NCBI RefSeq assembly: GCF_003432075.1
Contig: NZ_QWBU01000023.1
Span: 1 to 38,223 of the forward strand
Length of the DNA: 38,223 nt
Direction: 5' to 3'
DNA from: Shinella sp. WSJ-2
GTDB taxonomy: Bacteria > Pseudomonadota > Alphaproteobacteria > Rhizobiales > Rhizobiaceae
How positions within the stretch are numbered: position 1 is the stretch's first letter; each line of letters begins with the position of its first letter. Positions 1 through 8,666 of this stretch are shown in pieces. Position numbers and translations under genes: made by a program. Under the pieces are notes generated by a model that saw only the letters and a program-made list of their open reading frames with translations, ran no database searches and was not told the origin of the DNA.

Positions 1-1318
1 CGGCGGAGATTTCCGAGATCAGTTCGGCGGTCTTGCGGATGTCGGGAACCAGACGGGTCAGCATGTCGCCGGCTTCGGTGGCGACGGAAACCGTCTGGCC
101 TGACAGCGCGCTGATTTCGGCAGCGGCCGCCTGGCTGCGTTCAGCAAGCTTGCGCACTTCCGAGGCGACGACGGCAAAGCCCTTGCCGTGTTCGCCGGCG
201 CGGGCCGCTTCCACGGCGGCATTCAGGGCGAGCAGATCGGTCTGGCGGGCGATTTCCTGAACGATGGAGATTTTCTCCGCAATGGTACGCATGGCGCCGA
301 CGGCACGACCGACGGCCTCGCCGGAAGCTTCGGCATCCTTGGCGGACTGGCGGGCGATCTTTTCCGTCTGGGCGGCGTTGTCGGCGTTCTGCTTGATGTT
401 GGCGGCCATCTCTTCCATCGAGGCGGAGGCCTCTTCGGCGGACGATGCCTGCTCGGTAGCGCCCTGCGAGAGCTGCTCGGAGCTCGCCGACAGTTCCTGG
501 CTGCCCGAGGAGACGTTGTCGGAGGCAGAGAGCGCATCGGCGACGACGCCGCGCAGGCGCTCGATCATAGTGTTGACGTGACCGAGCATATCGCCAATCT
601 CGTCCTTCGTGGTGATGTCGGCAAAGCGGGTCAGGTCGCCATCCGCGACGCTCTGCACGGCGGTCGCGGCGCGGCTGAGGCCGCGGTTGATCGACAGCAC
701 GATCCAGACGGCGGCCATGGCGGCGATCAGGACGGCAATGATGGCGGCCGTCACCATCAGCGTTCGCGTGCTCTCATATTGCGCCTGGGCATTCACCTCG
801 GCTTCGTCGAGGCGGCCTTCCTCGAGCTTGACCACTTCGCCGAGCAGGTTGTCGATCTCGTTGGTCACGGCACGGGCATCGGTGGTCGAGATGCGGGTTG
901 CGCCCGCCATGTCGCCGGCCAGCGCCAGGGTGCGGATGCGGTCGTCATCGCGGCGGAAATCGGTAGTGAAGGCGGAGAGCTTGCTCCACATCACCTTGCC
1001 CTGCTCGGTCGCCTTGGCAAGGACCTGTTCGAACGTCGCATCGAACTCCTTGCGGGCTTCGTCGCTAAGGCCGATGTAGCGGTTGGTCTCCGTGGCATTG
1101 GCCGACAGAAGCATGTTCTTCTGCTGGCGGATCTGTTGGAGTTGCAAGGTGTTCAGCGTCTGGGCGAGTTTCAGGCGTTCCGCCGGGCCGTTCAGCACAT
1201 CGCCGAGCGTCGTGTTGAGACCGCCAAGGCTCATGATGCCATAGCCCGCGGTTCCGAGAAGCACGGCGATCATGAAGCCGAAGGTCAGGAACAGCTTGAG
1301 TTTGATGGTGAAGCGCAT
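1..1318 (-). CDS. methyl-accepting chemotaxis protein (3' end outside window)
   Basis: Inner-membrane chemoreceptor that passes ligand occupancy to CheA through CheW. Reading the minus strand from the ATG at 1318 gives 439 codons before the window edge, so the C-terminus is missing. It starts [10 protein letters not shown], with a first membrane segment at about residues 10-30, a helical periplasmic domain rich in Gln, Glu and Asn (about 35-185), a second membrane segment at about 187-210, a HAMP domain, then the heptad-patterned signalling domain. The conserved hairpin tip is clear near 180-250 on the DNA ([20 protein letters not shown]). A C-terminal CheR-binding pentapeptide cannot be assessed. 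It begins 17 nt after cheW and is most likely the last visible gene of that operon. The ligand is unknown. Confidence 0.95.
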   Translation of the reverse strand, partial: MRFTIKLKLFLTFGFMIAVLLGTAGYGIMSLGGLNTTLGDVLNGPAERLKLAQTLNTLQLQQIRQQKNMLLSANATETNRYIGLSDEARKEFDATFEQVLAKATEQGKVMWSKLSAFTTDFRRDDDRIRTLALAGDMAGATRISTTDARAVTNEIDNLLGEVVKLEEGRLDEAEVNAQAQYESTRTLMVTAAIIAVLIAAMAAVWIVLSINRGLSRAATAVQSVADGDLTRFADITTKDEIGDMLGHVNTMIERLRGVVADALSASDNVSSGSQELSASSEQLSQGATEQASSAEEASASMEEMAANIKQNADNAAQTEKIARQSAKDAEASGEAVGRAVGAMRTIAEKISIVQEIARQTDLLALNAAVEAARAGEHGKGFAVVASEVRKLAERSQAAAAEISALSGQTVSVATEAGDMLTRLVPDIRKTAELISEISA

Positions 1319-1335
1319 GGGTCTCTCCTGAGGGC

Positions 1336-1854
1336 CTAGTTCGGCGCTGACGTGTTGCCGGGGCGTTCCTTTCGGGAGGAAAAGATCGCGTGCAGGTTCG
1401 GGACGATGATGAATTCGCCGCCCCGCTTGACGAGGCAGTTGATGTAGTCGGCGCGCCAGCGCATGCCGACGCTCGGCGGCGGCTCGCTGGCGACCTTGGC
1501 AAGGGTCGTGACTTCGTTGACTTTGTCAGTGCGGATGCCAACCAGGGTCGGCTCGTCGTCGAGATCGAGTTCGATGACGATGATGCGGCTGTCGATGGTG
1601 GTTTCCGTCGCGTCCATGCCGAAGGCTAGACGGATATCGGCAAGCGGGATCACCTTGCCGCGGAAATTGATGACGCTGGAAACGAAGGGCTTGCTGCCGG
1701 GAACATGGGTTTCCGGCAGAAGATCGAGGATTTCCTGCACGACGATCGCCTCGATGGCGAAGGTCTCGCCATTGAGGTTGAAGGTAAGGACGGACAGGTC
1801 CTCCTCCTCGCCCCAGATCGTGCCGTAGTCGAGTTTCCGTGCCGCTTCGCTCAT
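1336..1854 (-). CDS. cheW: chemotaxis coupling protein CheW
   Basis: Adaptor of 172 residues linking CheA to receptors in the signalling array. The CheW fold covers roughly residues 18-155: [17 protein letters not shown] opens the first beta barrel, followed by [15 protein letters not shown], then [17 protein letters not shown], the usual region around the receptor-binding groove. The length fits the family. Its ATG overlaps the cheA stop by 4 nt, so the two are probably translationally coupled. The C-terminal tail after [12 protein letters not shown] is short, polar and probably disordered. Confidence 0.96.
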   Translation of the reverse strand: MSEAARKLDYGTIWGEEEDLSVLTFNLNGETFAIEAIVVQEILDLLPETHVPGSKPFVSSVINFRGKVIPLADIRLAFGMDATETTIDSRIIVIELDLDDEPTLVGIRTDKVNEVTTLAKVASEPPPSVGMRWRADYINCLVKRGGEFIIVPNLHAIFSSRKERPGNTSAPN

Positions 1855-3860
1855 CCTGCCGCCCGCATCTGCGCCTCCTGGTGCTGTCCGGCCGCGACGA
1901 GATGGGTGACGTCGAGGATCAGCGCGACGCTGCCGTCTCCCAGAATGGTCGCGCCCGAGAAGGTCGCGACGTCATGGTGCAACTTGGACATGGATTTGAT
2001 GACTGTCTGGTGGTCGCCGATGATCTGGTCGACGACGAGGCCGACGCGCTCGGAGCCGGTCGAGATGACGACGACCTTCTGGTGCTGATCCGGCTGGGTG
2101 CCTGTGCGGAACAGCTCACGCAGCCGCAGGAACGGCACGAGGCTGTCGCGCAGCGAGATGAACGAGCGCCCCCGCGAGCGCAGGTCGTCTTCAAGCGACA
2201 GTTCCAGGCATTCCTCGACGGCGGACAGCGGTATGACGTAGCAGCCGCTGCCGACACGCACGAGCAGGCCGTCGATGATGGCGAGCGTCAGCGGAATGCG
2301 GAGCGACACTTCCGAGCCGTCGCCGGGTTTGCTGACAATGTCGATGGCGCCGCGCAGCGCTTCGACGGTCTTTTTCACCACATCCATGCCGACGCCGCGG
2401 CCGGAGAGATTAGTGACGGCCTGGGCGGTCGAGAAACCCGGCTGGAAGATGAGTTGCAGCAGTTCCGGATCGGACAGTGTCTGGCCCGGCTGGATGAGGC
2501 CTGAGGATTCGGCCTTGGCACGCACCCGGTCACGGTTGATGCCACGGCCGTCGTCCTTGATGGTGATGATGACCTCGCCGCCCGTCTGGTGCGCCGAGAG
2601 GATGACCTTGCCCTTCGGATCTTTGCCGGCGGCGATGCGCTCGTCGGGCTTTTCCAGGCCGTGGTCGATGGAGTTGCGCACGAGATGGACGAGCGGATCG
2701 GCAAGCCGGTCGATGACCGTCTTGTCGACCTCGGTGCTTTCGCCCTCGGTGACGAGTTCGATTTCTTTGCCGGTCTCGCGCGACAGGTCGTGCACGAGGC
2801 GGCGGAAACGGCTGAACAGGCTCGCGACCGGCATCATGCGCAGCACCATCATCGTGTCGCGCAGCTCGCCGGACAGGCGTTCGATTTCCTCCGAGACGGA
2901 GCGCAGGCCGAGATCGGCTGCGGCGCCCGCAAGCTGGGTGAGGCGTGACTGGGCGATGACCAGTTCGCCGACGCGGTCCATCATCTCGTCGAGACGCTCG
3001 GCGGGCACGCGGACGTTTTCGGCGGATTTCGCCTGTTTGGAATCGTTGGCCGCCTGAACGGCAGGGGCTTCGCGTTCCAAAACCACCACGGCCTTCGGCA
3101 TCGAGGTTGCCGGGGCTGTGGCAATGGGAAGGGCGGCGGGGCGTTCGGCGGCGATCTCCGTGATCTCGAGTTCCATCTCGTCCATGACGAAGATGAAGAC
3201 GTCCTCAATGTCGCTGCGCGGCTTTTCCGTCTTGAGGGTCACGTTCCAGGCGAGGTGGATGTCGCGCGGCTCGAGCGTTGCTAGATCGGGGACATCAGTG
3301 GTGTCGGCAACGATCTTGCACTCGCCGAGATCGCGCATCTCGTCGAGCAGGCCGAGCGGATTGGTGCCGTTCGCCATGGCATTGGCCGGCAGGCTGAAGC
3401 GGATGCGCCATTCGCGCAGGCCGCCGGCCGTTTCGATGGCAGGCGCGATTGTCGAGGCAGCGCTCGTTGCCGCGGCGGGTGAGCCCGCTCCATTGACAGC
3501 GCGGTGCAGGTTGTCGAGCAGGCCGGCGCTCATCGCGTCATGGTCGCCGTTCGGTGTTTCAAGCAGGGCGCGCATATGGTCCTGCGCGGACAAGACCGCC
3601 GAGACCAGTTCATGCGTTGCCGGAACGTCGCCCTTGCGCACACGGTCGAAGGCGGTTTCGCAATGGTGCGTGAAGGCGGCCAGCGCCTCGAAGCCGAACA
3701 TCGCGCCGGAGCCCTTCAGCGTGTGTAGGCCGCGGAACACGGCGTCGATCTGGTCGCGGTCGTCGAGACTGCGGGTCAGGTCGAGAAGGCCGGACTCGAT
3801 CTGTTCCAGCAGTTCGGCCGCTTCCGTCCGGAAAACTGAGATCGGGTCCGGATTGCTCAT
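1851..3860 (-). CDS. cheA: chemotaxis histidine kinase CheA
   Basis: Cytoplasmic kinase of 669 residues that autophosphorylates in response to receptors and passes phosphate to CheY. Domains in order: Hpt (1-110) with phospho-acceptor His46 in LHTLKGSG; a P2-like region (about 148-235); a dimerisation helix pair (about 281-345); an ATPase domain with N-box LVRNSIDHGLE (N396, H400), G1 box DDGRG (436-440) and G2 box GRGVGM (487-492); and a CheW-like regulatory domain (about 530-665). All catalytic boxes are intact. The gene overlaps cheY upstream and cheW downstream by 4 nt each. No cheR or cheB is visible; they may lie beyond position 1 or elsewhere in the genome. Confidence 0.97.
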   Translation of the reverse strand: MSNPDPISVFRTEAAELLEQIESGLLDLTRSLDDRDQIDAVFRGLHTLKGSGAMFGFEALAAFTHHCETAFDRVRKGDVPATHELVSAVLSAQDHMRALLETPNGDHDAMSAGLLDNLHRAVNGAGSPAAATSAASTIAPAIETAGGLREWRIRFSLPANAMANGTNPLGLLDEMRDLGECKIVADTTDVPDLATLEPRDIHLAWNVTLKTEKPRSDIEDVFIFVMDEMELEITEIAAERPAALPIATAPATSMPKAVVVLEREAPAVQAANDSKQAKSAENVRVPAERLDEMMDRVGELVIAQSRLTQLAGAAADLGLRSVSEEIERLSGELRDTMMVLRMMPVASLFSRFRRLVHDLSRETGKEIELVTEGESTEVDKTVIDRLADPLVHLVRNSIDHGLEKPDERIAAGKDPKGKVILSAHQTGGEVIITIKDDGRGINRDRVRAKAESSGLIQPGQTLSDPELLQLIFQPGFSTAQAVTNLSGRGVGMDVVKKTVEALRGAIDIVSKPGDGSEVSLRIPLTLAIIDGLLVRVGSGCYVIPLSAVEECLELSLEDDLRSRGRSFISLRDSLVPFLRLRELFRTGTQPDQHQKVVVISTGSERVGLVVDQIIGDHQTVIKSMSKLHHDVATFSGATILGDGSVALILDVTHLVAAGQHQEAQMRAAG

Positions 3861-4228
3861 TTGCCGAGAACCTTTCTGGCGATCTTGACGAGGCTTTCCG
3901 GGTCGAACGGCTTGGTCAGCCAGCCGGTGGCGCCGGCGGCTTTGGCTTGCGCCTTGATCTCGCCGTCGGATTCGGTGGTGAGGAAGATGACCGGCACACC
4001 CGTGTGCGCGGGCAGCTTGCGCAACTCGCGGATCATGGTCAGGCCGTCCATGTTGGGCATGTTGAGGTCGGTGATCACGAGGTCGTATTCACCCGCCTGA
4101 AGCTTGCTCAGTCCGTCCAGCCCGTCGACCGCCTCGGTCACGATGTAGCCGGCATTGCTCAGGGTGACGCGTGTCGTCAGCCGGATGCTGGCGGAATCGT
4201 CCACGGTCAAGATCTTTGCGGTCATCAA
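3857..4228 (-). CDS. cheY: single-domain response regulator CheY
   Basis: Receiver-only protein of 123 residues. The phosphorylation site is complete: acidic pair Asp10/Asp11, acceptor Asp54 in VITDLNMPNMDG, switch Thr in IFLTTES (84-85) and Lys106 in LTKPFDP. Expected role is either binding the flagellar switch or acting as a phosphate sink for CheA; rhizobia often have two CheY types and the sequence alone does not say which this is. A second Met directly follows the first, so the start is uncertain by one codon. It is coupled by 4-nt overlaps to the STAS gene upstream and cheA downstream. Confidence 0.96.
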   Translation of the reverse strand: MMTAKILTVDDSASIRLTTRVTLSNAGYIVTEAVDGLDGLSKLQAGEYDLVITDLNMPNMDGLTMIRELRKLPAHTGVPVIFLTTESDGEIKAQAKAAGATGWLTKPFDPESLVKIARKVLGK

Positions 4229-4551
4229 TTCTTCTCCTGATGCAACCAGAAATGAGCGGCGTCCGGCGTCATCTCGTCGAGAAATCCGCCACGCTTCAGC
4301 ACGTCGTAAAGGTCTCCTGTCGCCGGCCGTGCAAGTACAACCTTGCCCGCGCGCATCTCTGCGTGCTTTCGCGCCGCGGTCACCAGCTGGACGAAGCTCA
4401 GGTCGACCTGCGCCTCTCCATCGACATCAAGTATCGTTGCCGAATGACTGGTCAGATGCTCCAAGATAATCTCTCGTACTGCTAATATATTCTTGATAGT
4501 GAGCGTATTTGGTAAGGTTAATGGCGCGTCACCAGGCAAGGTGGAGGTCAT
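4225..4551 (-). CDS. small STAS-domain protein of the chemotaxis operon
   Basis: First gene of the che operon, 108 residues. The pattern of a variable N-terminus, then VREIILEHLTSHSATILDVD, then QVDLSFVQLVTAARKHAE and a C-terminal GGFLDEM segment matches STAS domains of the SpoIIAA/anti-anti-sigma type; the Ser in VDLSF lies where such proteins are often phosphorylated. In Sinorhizobium meliloti a small protein at the corresponding operon position (CheS) assists CheA-dependent dephosphorylation of CheY1. Whether this protein is its counterpart is inference from position and size. It overlaps cheY by 4 nt. No strong ribosome-binding site precedes the ATG, and the 5' end is noticeably AT-rich. 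Confidence 0.82.
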   Translation of the reverse strand: MTSTLPGDAPLTLPNTLTIKNILAVREIILEHLTSHSATILDVDGEAQVDLSFVQLVTAARKHAEMRAGKVVLARPATGDLYDVLKRGGFLDEMTPDAAHFWLHQEKN

Positions 4552-4868
4552 GCTGGCCCCGATAAACGTTTTACTAGGAAGTATTCCCCGCGCCAGAATT
4601 CCTCGATACGCTTAACAAAGCGTAAAGCGCGGTTGCTAAATTCATCCATTGGTGGTTATTGCAGTGCGTATACACTAACTCACCTTACGTGATTTTTCTT
4701 GCTTAAATAATTGATTTATATATTTTTATCTTAAAATAAGATATTAGGCATATTATTTCTGAATCCCTAATTCTAGGGATGACCGCATCTTCGGGCGCTG
4801 GTGTGCAAAACGGCATCGAACCCTCCGTTTTTCTTCCATGAGAAGACGCGAATTTACTGCACGTTACA
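4552..4868. promoter_or_regulatory. AT-rich divergent intergenic region of the chemotaxis locus
   Basis: About 317 nt separate the STAS gene (minus) from the receptor-like gene (plus), so promoters for both units must lie here. The stretch 4680-4760 is strikingly AT-rich against GC-rich neighbours. Three inverted repeats are visible: ACGCTT-aaca-AAGCGT at 4608-4623, TATCTTA-aaa-TAAGATA at 4727-4743, and ATCCCTA-attc-TAGGGAT at 4763-4780. They could be operators or cruciform-prone spacers. I could not assign -35/-10 boxes with confidence, and I see no convincing coding sequence. Confidence 0.6.
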
Positions 4869-6641
4869 ATGTTCGCCCTAGGGTCTGGCCAAGGTTTCTT
4901 GAAAGTGGGGTATGGCGTGTCAGGAACAGCGAGCGCAGTCCGCGTGGAGCGGCAGACGACCGAGACGGATCTCGTTTCCCGTCTCGAAGGGGCCCGTTCC
5001 CGCATCGAGCAACGCTTTCTCGACGGTGGCGTGGTTCTGCTGGCCGTGCTTGACGTGCTCAACCGCCTGGTTGCATCACTCGAAAACCTGTCTGGTTCTC
5101 TCGACGACGAGACCGCGCAGGCGACAATCGGCCGGCTAATCGCGACGGTCGACCAACTGACCGCCCTTCCGGCGATCGAGGAGACCCGACAGCAGCGCCT
5201 TGCAAGTGTGGCGGTGACCGAAAAGTCGCTCGGTACATATATCGCGGACATGCAAGAGACGCTGCGTTATCTGCGCACCTTTGCGACGACCGCCAAGATC
5301 ACCGGAGCAGCCATTCCGGACTTTTCGGGCTTTGCCGAGGAAATTCTCGAGCGCATCCAGTTCGGCAGGAAGGAAGTCGACGCGCTCGGTCTGAAGATCG
5401 GTACGCTTGGCGGCGTGATCGATGCGGCATCCTCAGGCGGAGGGGAGGCGCTGGAGCGCTTCCGCCGAAGCGTGCCCGATATCGCCAGCAATCTCTCGCG
5501 CAATGCGGCCGACCTCACGGCGCAGCGCAAGCACCTTTCGCAACTCGCCGGTAAGGTCGGCAGCTCCGCCCGTCTCGTGCAGACGAAGGTGGCGACGACC
5601 CTTTCGGCCATGCAGATCGGCGATATCACGCGCCAGCGCATCGAACATTGCCAGTCCGCCTTCGCCTTTCTGGACGAGCACCTGGCGGCCGGTACGCTCG
5701 ACGGCGACGCGGCCCGGCGCTTGACGGCGCTTGTGCGCCATCTCGTGCGCGATCAGCTTGTCGAGATCACCAATGACTTCGGGCGCGAGTGCAGGACCGT
5801 CGTCGGTACGATCCGCAGCTTCGGTGTCGACATCGATGGTCTGATGGCGCTTTACGGTGATATGGCGGCCACCGACGGCCAGTCCGCCGACCGTGCCATG
5901 CGCACGCTGGAAGCCGATATCGATGCTGCCCGCGCCGTTGTGCGCGAGATCGAACAGGCGGCCGGCAAGGCCAATGCCCTGGGCTTGAGCACGGTGGAGA
6001 CCGTACAGGAGCTGCTGAAGGGCGTGAAGACGATCCAGCTCGTCCGCACCGATATCCACTACATGGCGCTCAACACCAATCTGCGCTGCAGCAAGCTCGG
6101 CGAAGAGGGGCGGGCGATCAACGTGGTGACGGCGGAGCTGCGCACCTTCTCCGCCCAGCTCGACGAGACGGCCGAGCGCATCCTGACCGCGCTGCAATCG
6201 CTGGAGGGCGATGCCGGCAAGCTTGGCGAGGCCGGCGCTGCGGCGGGCGGCTCCCTCGACGCCCATCTCGAAGAGGTGCTTGATCATATCCGTCGCGCCG
6301 GCGACCGGATGGAAGGGGATATGGCAGCCCTGCGCGAGTGTGGCGCTGACATTTCCGCCAAGGCGGGCCGGACCACTGCGGGCCTCGATTTCAACGCCGA
6401 GCTTGGCGATGTGCTCGCCGACTGCGCGGCGAGTGCCGGCGATTTGGTCGATGATGCGATGCCCGACACTGCGGGCCTTGAAGAGGCGATGGCCGATCTC
6501 GGCGGCCGTATCGCCCGCGTCTATACCATGGTCTCGGAACGGGAAATTCACGCCCGCTATTTCGGCGGCCTCGTCGATGCGGCCCCCGCTCAGCCCGTGG
6601 CAATGAGCGACGACGATCTCTTCGACGACGCCTTGTTCTAA
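4869..6641 (+). CDS. soluble MCP-like chemotaxis protein, degenerate hairpin tip
   Basis: Protein of up to 590 residues, almost entirely predicted helix with long coiled-coil-like stretches and no membrane segment or signal peptide. Near residues 395-432 the segment DIHYMALNTNLRCSKLGEEG, continuing RAINVVTAELR, lines up with the receptor hairpin tip of MCPs (xTNLLALNAAxEAARAGExG, then RGFAVVAxEVR). The residues usually contacting CheA/CheW are altered (RCSKLG instead of AAxEAARAG). The C-terminus ends in an acidic DDDLFDDALF tail. It diverges from the che operon, which suggests it works with it, perhaps as a cytoplasmic receptor or a competitor of receptors; that is inference. GTG codons at 4905 and 4917 are alternative starts, since nothing upstream of 4869 looks like a strong ribosome-binding site. 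Confidence 0.8.
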   Translation: MFALGSGQGFLKVGYGVSGTASAVRVERQTTETDLVSRLEGARSRIEQRFLDGGVVLLAVLDVLNRLVASLENLSGSLDDETAQATIGRLIATVDQLTALPAIEETRQQRLASVAVTEKSLGTYIADMQETLRYLRTFATTAKITGAAIPDFSGFAEEILERIQFGRKEVDALGLKIGTLGGVIDAASSGGGEALERFRRSVPDIASNLSRNAADLTAQRKHLSQLAGKVGSSARLVQTKVATTLSAMQIGDITRQRIEHCQSAFAFLDEHLAAGTLDGDAARRLTALVRHLVRDQLVEITNDFGRECRTVVGTIRSFGVDIDGLMALYGDMAATDGQSADRAMRTLEADIDAARAVVREIEQAAGKANALGLSTVETVQELLKGVKTIQLVRTDIHYMALNTNLRCSKLGEEGRAINVVTAELRTFSAQLDETAERILTALQSLEGDAGKLGEAGAAAGGSLDAHLEEVLDHIRRAGDRMEGDMAALRECGADISAKAGRTTAGLDFNAELGDVLADCAASAGDLVDDAMPDTAGLEEAMADLGGRIARVYTMVSEREIHARYFGGLVDAAPAQPVAMSDDDLFDDALF

Positions 6642-6659
6642 GACGCTGCCGGGTTTGGC

Positions 6660-7649
6660 TCAGCCAGCCCTTGCCGGCTCCGTGTCGAGCGTCTTCTGGT
6701 GATCGGCATAGACGCGCGCCAGCCATGCGCAGACCATCAATTGGATCTGGTGGAAGAGCATCAGCGGCAGAACGATGGCGCCGATCGACTGGCCGGCGAA
6801 AATGACGCTCGCCATGGGCACGCCGCTGGCAAGGCTCTTCTTCGAGCCGCAGAAGACGGCGGTGATGCGGTCTTCCCGATTGAAGCCCAGAAGCTTGCCG
6901 CCAATGCTGGTGATGACGAGGACGGCGGCGAGCAGCAGGCCGTCGACCATGATGAGGATTGCTAGATCCCCGATGGCCAGCCGGCGCCAGATGCCTTCCG
7001 TCACGGCTTCTGAGAAGGCGAGATAGACGACCATCAGGATCGAGCCACGGTCGAAGGGGTTGAGCAGCGTCTTCTTCGAGCGGATCCAGTTGCCGATGAA
7101 AGGCTGCAGTATCTGGCCGGCGACGAAGGGCAGGAAGAGTTGCAGCATGATCTTCCAGATCATGTCGAAGGAAATCCCGGCATTGCCGCTGGTCGAAAAG
7201 AGCAGCGCTACCAGCGCCGGCGTCAGGAAGATCCCGAGAATGTTCGATGTCGATGCCGCGCAGATCGCGGCCGGCACATTGCCGCCGGCAATCGAGGTGA
7301 AGGCGATCGACGACTGCACTGTGGAGGGCAGCACGCAGAGGAAGAGCAGGCCGAGATAGATCGGCTGGTCGATCAGCCAGGGCGAGAACAGGCCAAGCCC
7401 AAGGCCGAGCAGCGGGAAGATCGCGAAGGTCGTCACCAGGATGAAAAGCTGCAGGCGCCAGTGCAGGAAGCCCGCGACGACGGTGTCCGTCGACAGGCGC
7501 GCACCATGCAGGAAGAACAGAAGCGCGATCGCGATATTGGTGGCGATGCCGAACCATTGCGCCGGCTCGCCGGAAATCGGCAGCAGCGAGGCGAGCAGCA
7601 CGGCGCCGACCAGCAGCAAAGTGAATGTATCGGGCAGGAGGCGTTTCAT
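6660..7649 (-). CDS. bile acid:sodium symporter family transporter (SBF-like)
   Basis: Integral membrane protein of 329 residues with about ten hydrophobic helices. Family landmarks are NIAIALLFFLHGARLS after the first helix, the core VLPSTVQSSIAFTSIAGGN with a following AICAASTSNILGIFLTP (residues about 105-145), and the SKKSLASGVPMASVIF segment near 270. This fits the SBF-like (YfeH-type) branch, which imports organic anions with sodium; the substrate is unknown. It diverges from the LysR gene at 7740, the classic layout of a LysR regulator with its target, so control by that regulator is likely. It converges with the receptor-like gene; only 18 nt separate the stops. Confidence 0.88.
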   Translation of the reverse strand: MKRLLPDTFTLLLVGAVLLASLLPISGEPAQWFGIATNIAIALLFFLHGARLSTDTVVAGFLHWRLQLFILVTTFAIFPLLGLGLGLFSPWLIDQPIYLGLLFLCVLPSTVQSSIAFTSIAGGNVPAAICAASTSNILGIFLTPALVALLFSTSGNAGISFDMIWKIMLQLFLPFVAGQILQPFIGNWIRSKKTLLNPFDRGSILMVVYLAFSEAVTEGIWRRLAIGDLAILIMVDGLLLAAVLVITSIGGKLLGFNREDRITAVFCGSKKSLASGVPMASVIFAGQSIGAIVLPLMLFHQIQLMVCAWLARVYADHQKTLDTEPARAG

Positions 7650-7739
7650 CGGTCACGGTCCGGGGAGGTCTCGACAGGCCTTTAAAATGCGCTATCCTGT
7701 TTTACGATGCAATCGATAATGCTTATCGAGAAACGTGAT

Positions 7740-8606
7740 ATGCTCGATCTCGCCCAGCTACGCAGCTTCGTCATGGTAGCCCAGACCAAAAGCTTCACAC
7801 TTTCAGCGGAGCGGTTGAATCTCGGCCAGTCCACCGTCAGCCAGCATCTCCAGCGCCTTGAGCGTAGCCTCGGCCGGCGACTGATCGACCGTGATACCCA
7901 TGCGGTGCGCCTGACGAGCGACGGCGAGGCGCTGCTGCCGAACGCCCGCCAGCTTCTGGCGCTGGAGCGCCAGACCGTAGCGCGTTTCGATGCCGATGCG
8001 CCGCGCGGGCCCTTCCGGCTCGGCATTTCCGAGGATCTGGTGAGCGGGCAGCTGCCGGGATTGCTGGAGGACTTCATCGCCGATCATCCCTCCGTCGATC
8101 TCCAGCTTTCGGTCGCGCTCTCCAAGACGCTGGCAGACATGCAGGATCGCGGCGAACTGGATCTGGTCATGGCCAAACGCCGGATCGGCGAGCAGCGCGG
8201 CGATGCCATCCTGCGTGAGCCGCTGGTGTGGCTGGCGAGCGATCCCGAGGCGATTCTTGCCAAGCCCGTGCTGCCGCTCATCGTCTTCCCGCCGCCGAGC
8301 CTGACGCGGACGCTTCTGATGGAGGCGCTGGAGCATGCCGGCACGCCGTGGCGCATCGTCTGCTCCTGCCAGAGCCTGAGCGGCCTGACGGCGGCGGCGC
8401 GGGCGGGCATGGGTGTGCTGGTGCAGCCGCGCAGCTTGGCGCCATCAGGCCTTCGCGAAATCGCGCCGCCGTTGTTGCCGGCGCTGGAGGATGTCGAATT
8501 CGTGCTGGTTACGGCAAGCTCGGCCGACCATGCGACCGTCTCCGCCTTTTCCCGCAAGGTGCGTGAGCGCTTCGGCAAGGGTTTTGCCGTCAGCGCCGGT
8601 CCCTGA
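7740..8606 (+). CDS. LysR-family transcriptional regulator
   Basis: DNA-binding regulator of 288 residues. The N-terminal winged helix-turn-helix is textbook LysR (LAQLRSFVMVAQTKSFTLSA, then STVSQHLQRLERSLG), followed by a linker helix and a periplasmic-binding-like effector domain from about residue 88 (GPFRLGISEDL onward). I chose the ATG at 7740 because MLDLAQLRSF is the usual family start; an in-frame ATG at 7707 would add 11 unconserved residues. It is divergent from the SBF-like transporter gene (about 90 nt between starts) and probably controls it. A gamma-glutamyltransferase-like gene follows after 60 nt on the same strand and may also be a target. Confidence 0.93.
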   Translation: MLDLAQLRSFVMVAQTKSFTLSAERLNLGQSTVSQHLQRLERSLGRRLIDRDTHAVRLTSDGEALLPNARQLLALERQTVARFDADAPRGPFRLGISEDLVSGQLPGLLEDFIADHPSVDLQLSVALSKTLADMQDRGELDLVMAKRRIGEQRGDAILREPLVWLASDPEAILAKPVLPLIVFPPPSLTRTLLMEALEHAGTPWRIVCSCQSLSGLTAAARAGMGVLVQPRSLAPSGLREIAPPLLPALEDVEFVLVTASSADHATVSAFSRKVRERFGKGFAVSAGP

Positions 8607-8666
8607 CATCCTATCATAAAACCAGCCGCTTCAGCGGCGTAAAAACCACCCGAGGAGAACAACCGA

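Noticed and set aside
188-1339. 383-codon plus-strand open frame at the left end
   Set aside because: Antisense to the chemoreceptor, whose hairpin tip, HAMP and membrane segments are unmistakable on the minus strand.
4703-5251. 182-codon minus-strand open frame in the che intergenic region
   Set aside because: Its main part is antisense to the receptor-like gene and its end runs into the AT-rich non-coding spacer; no ribosome-binding site or recognisable domain.
8625-8638. GCCGCT-tc-AGCGGC hairpin between lysR and ggt
   Set aside because: Six-bp stem with a two-base loop and no T-run on the transcribed strand; too weak to call a terminator.
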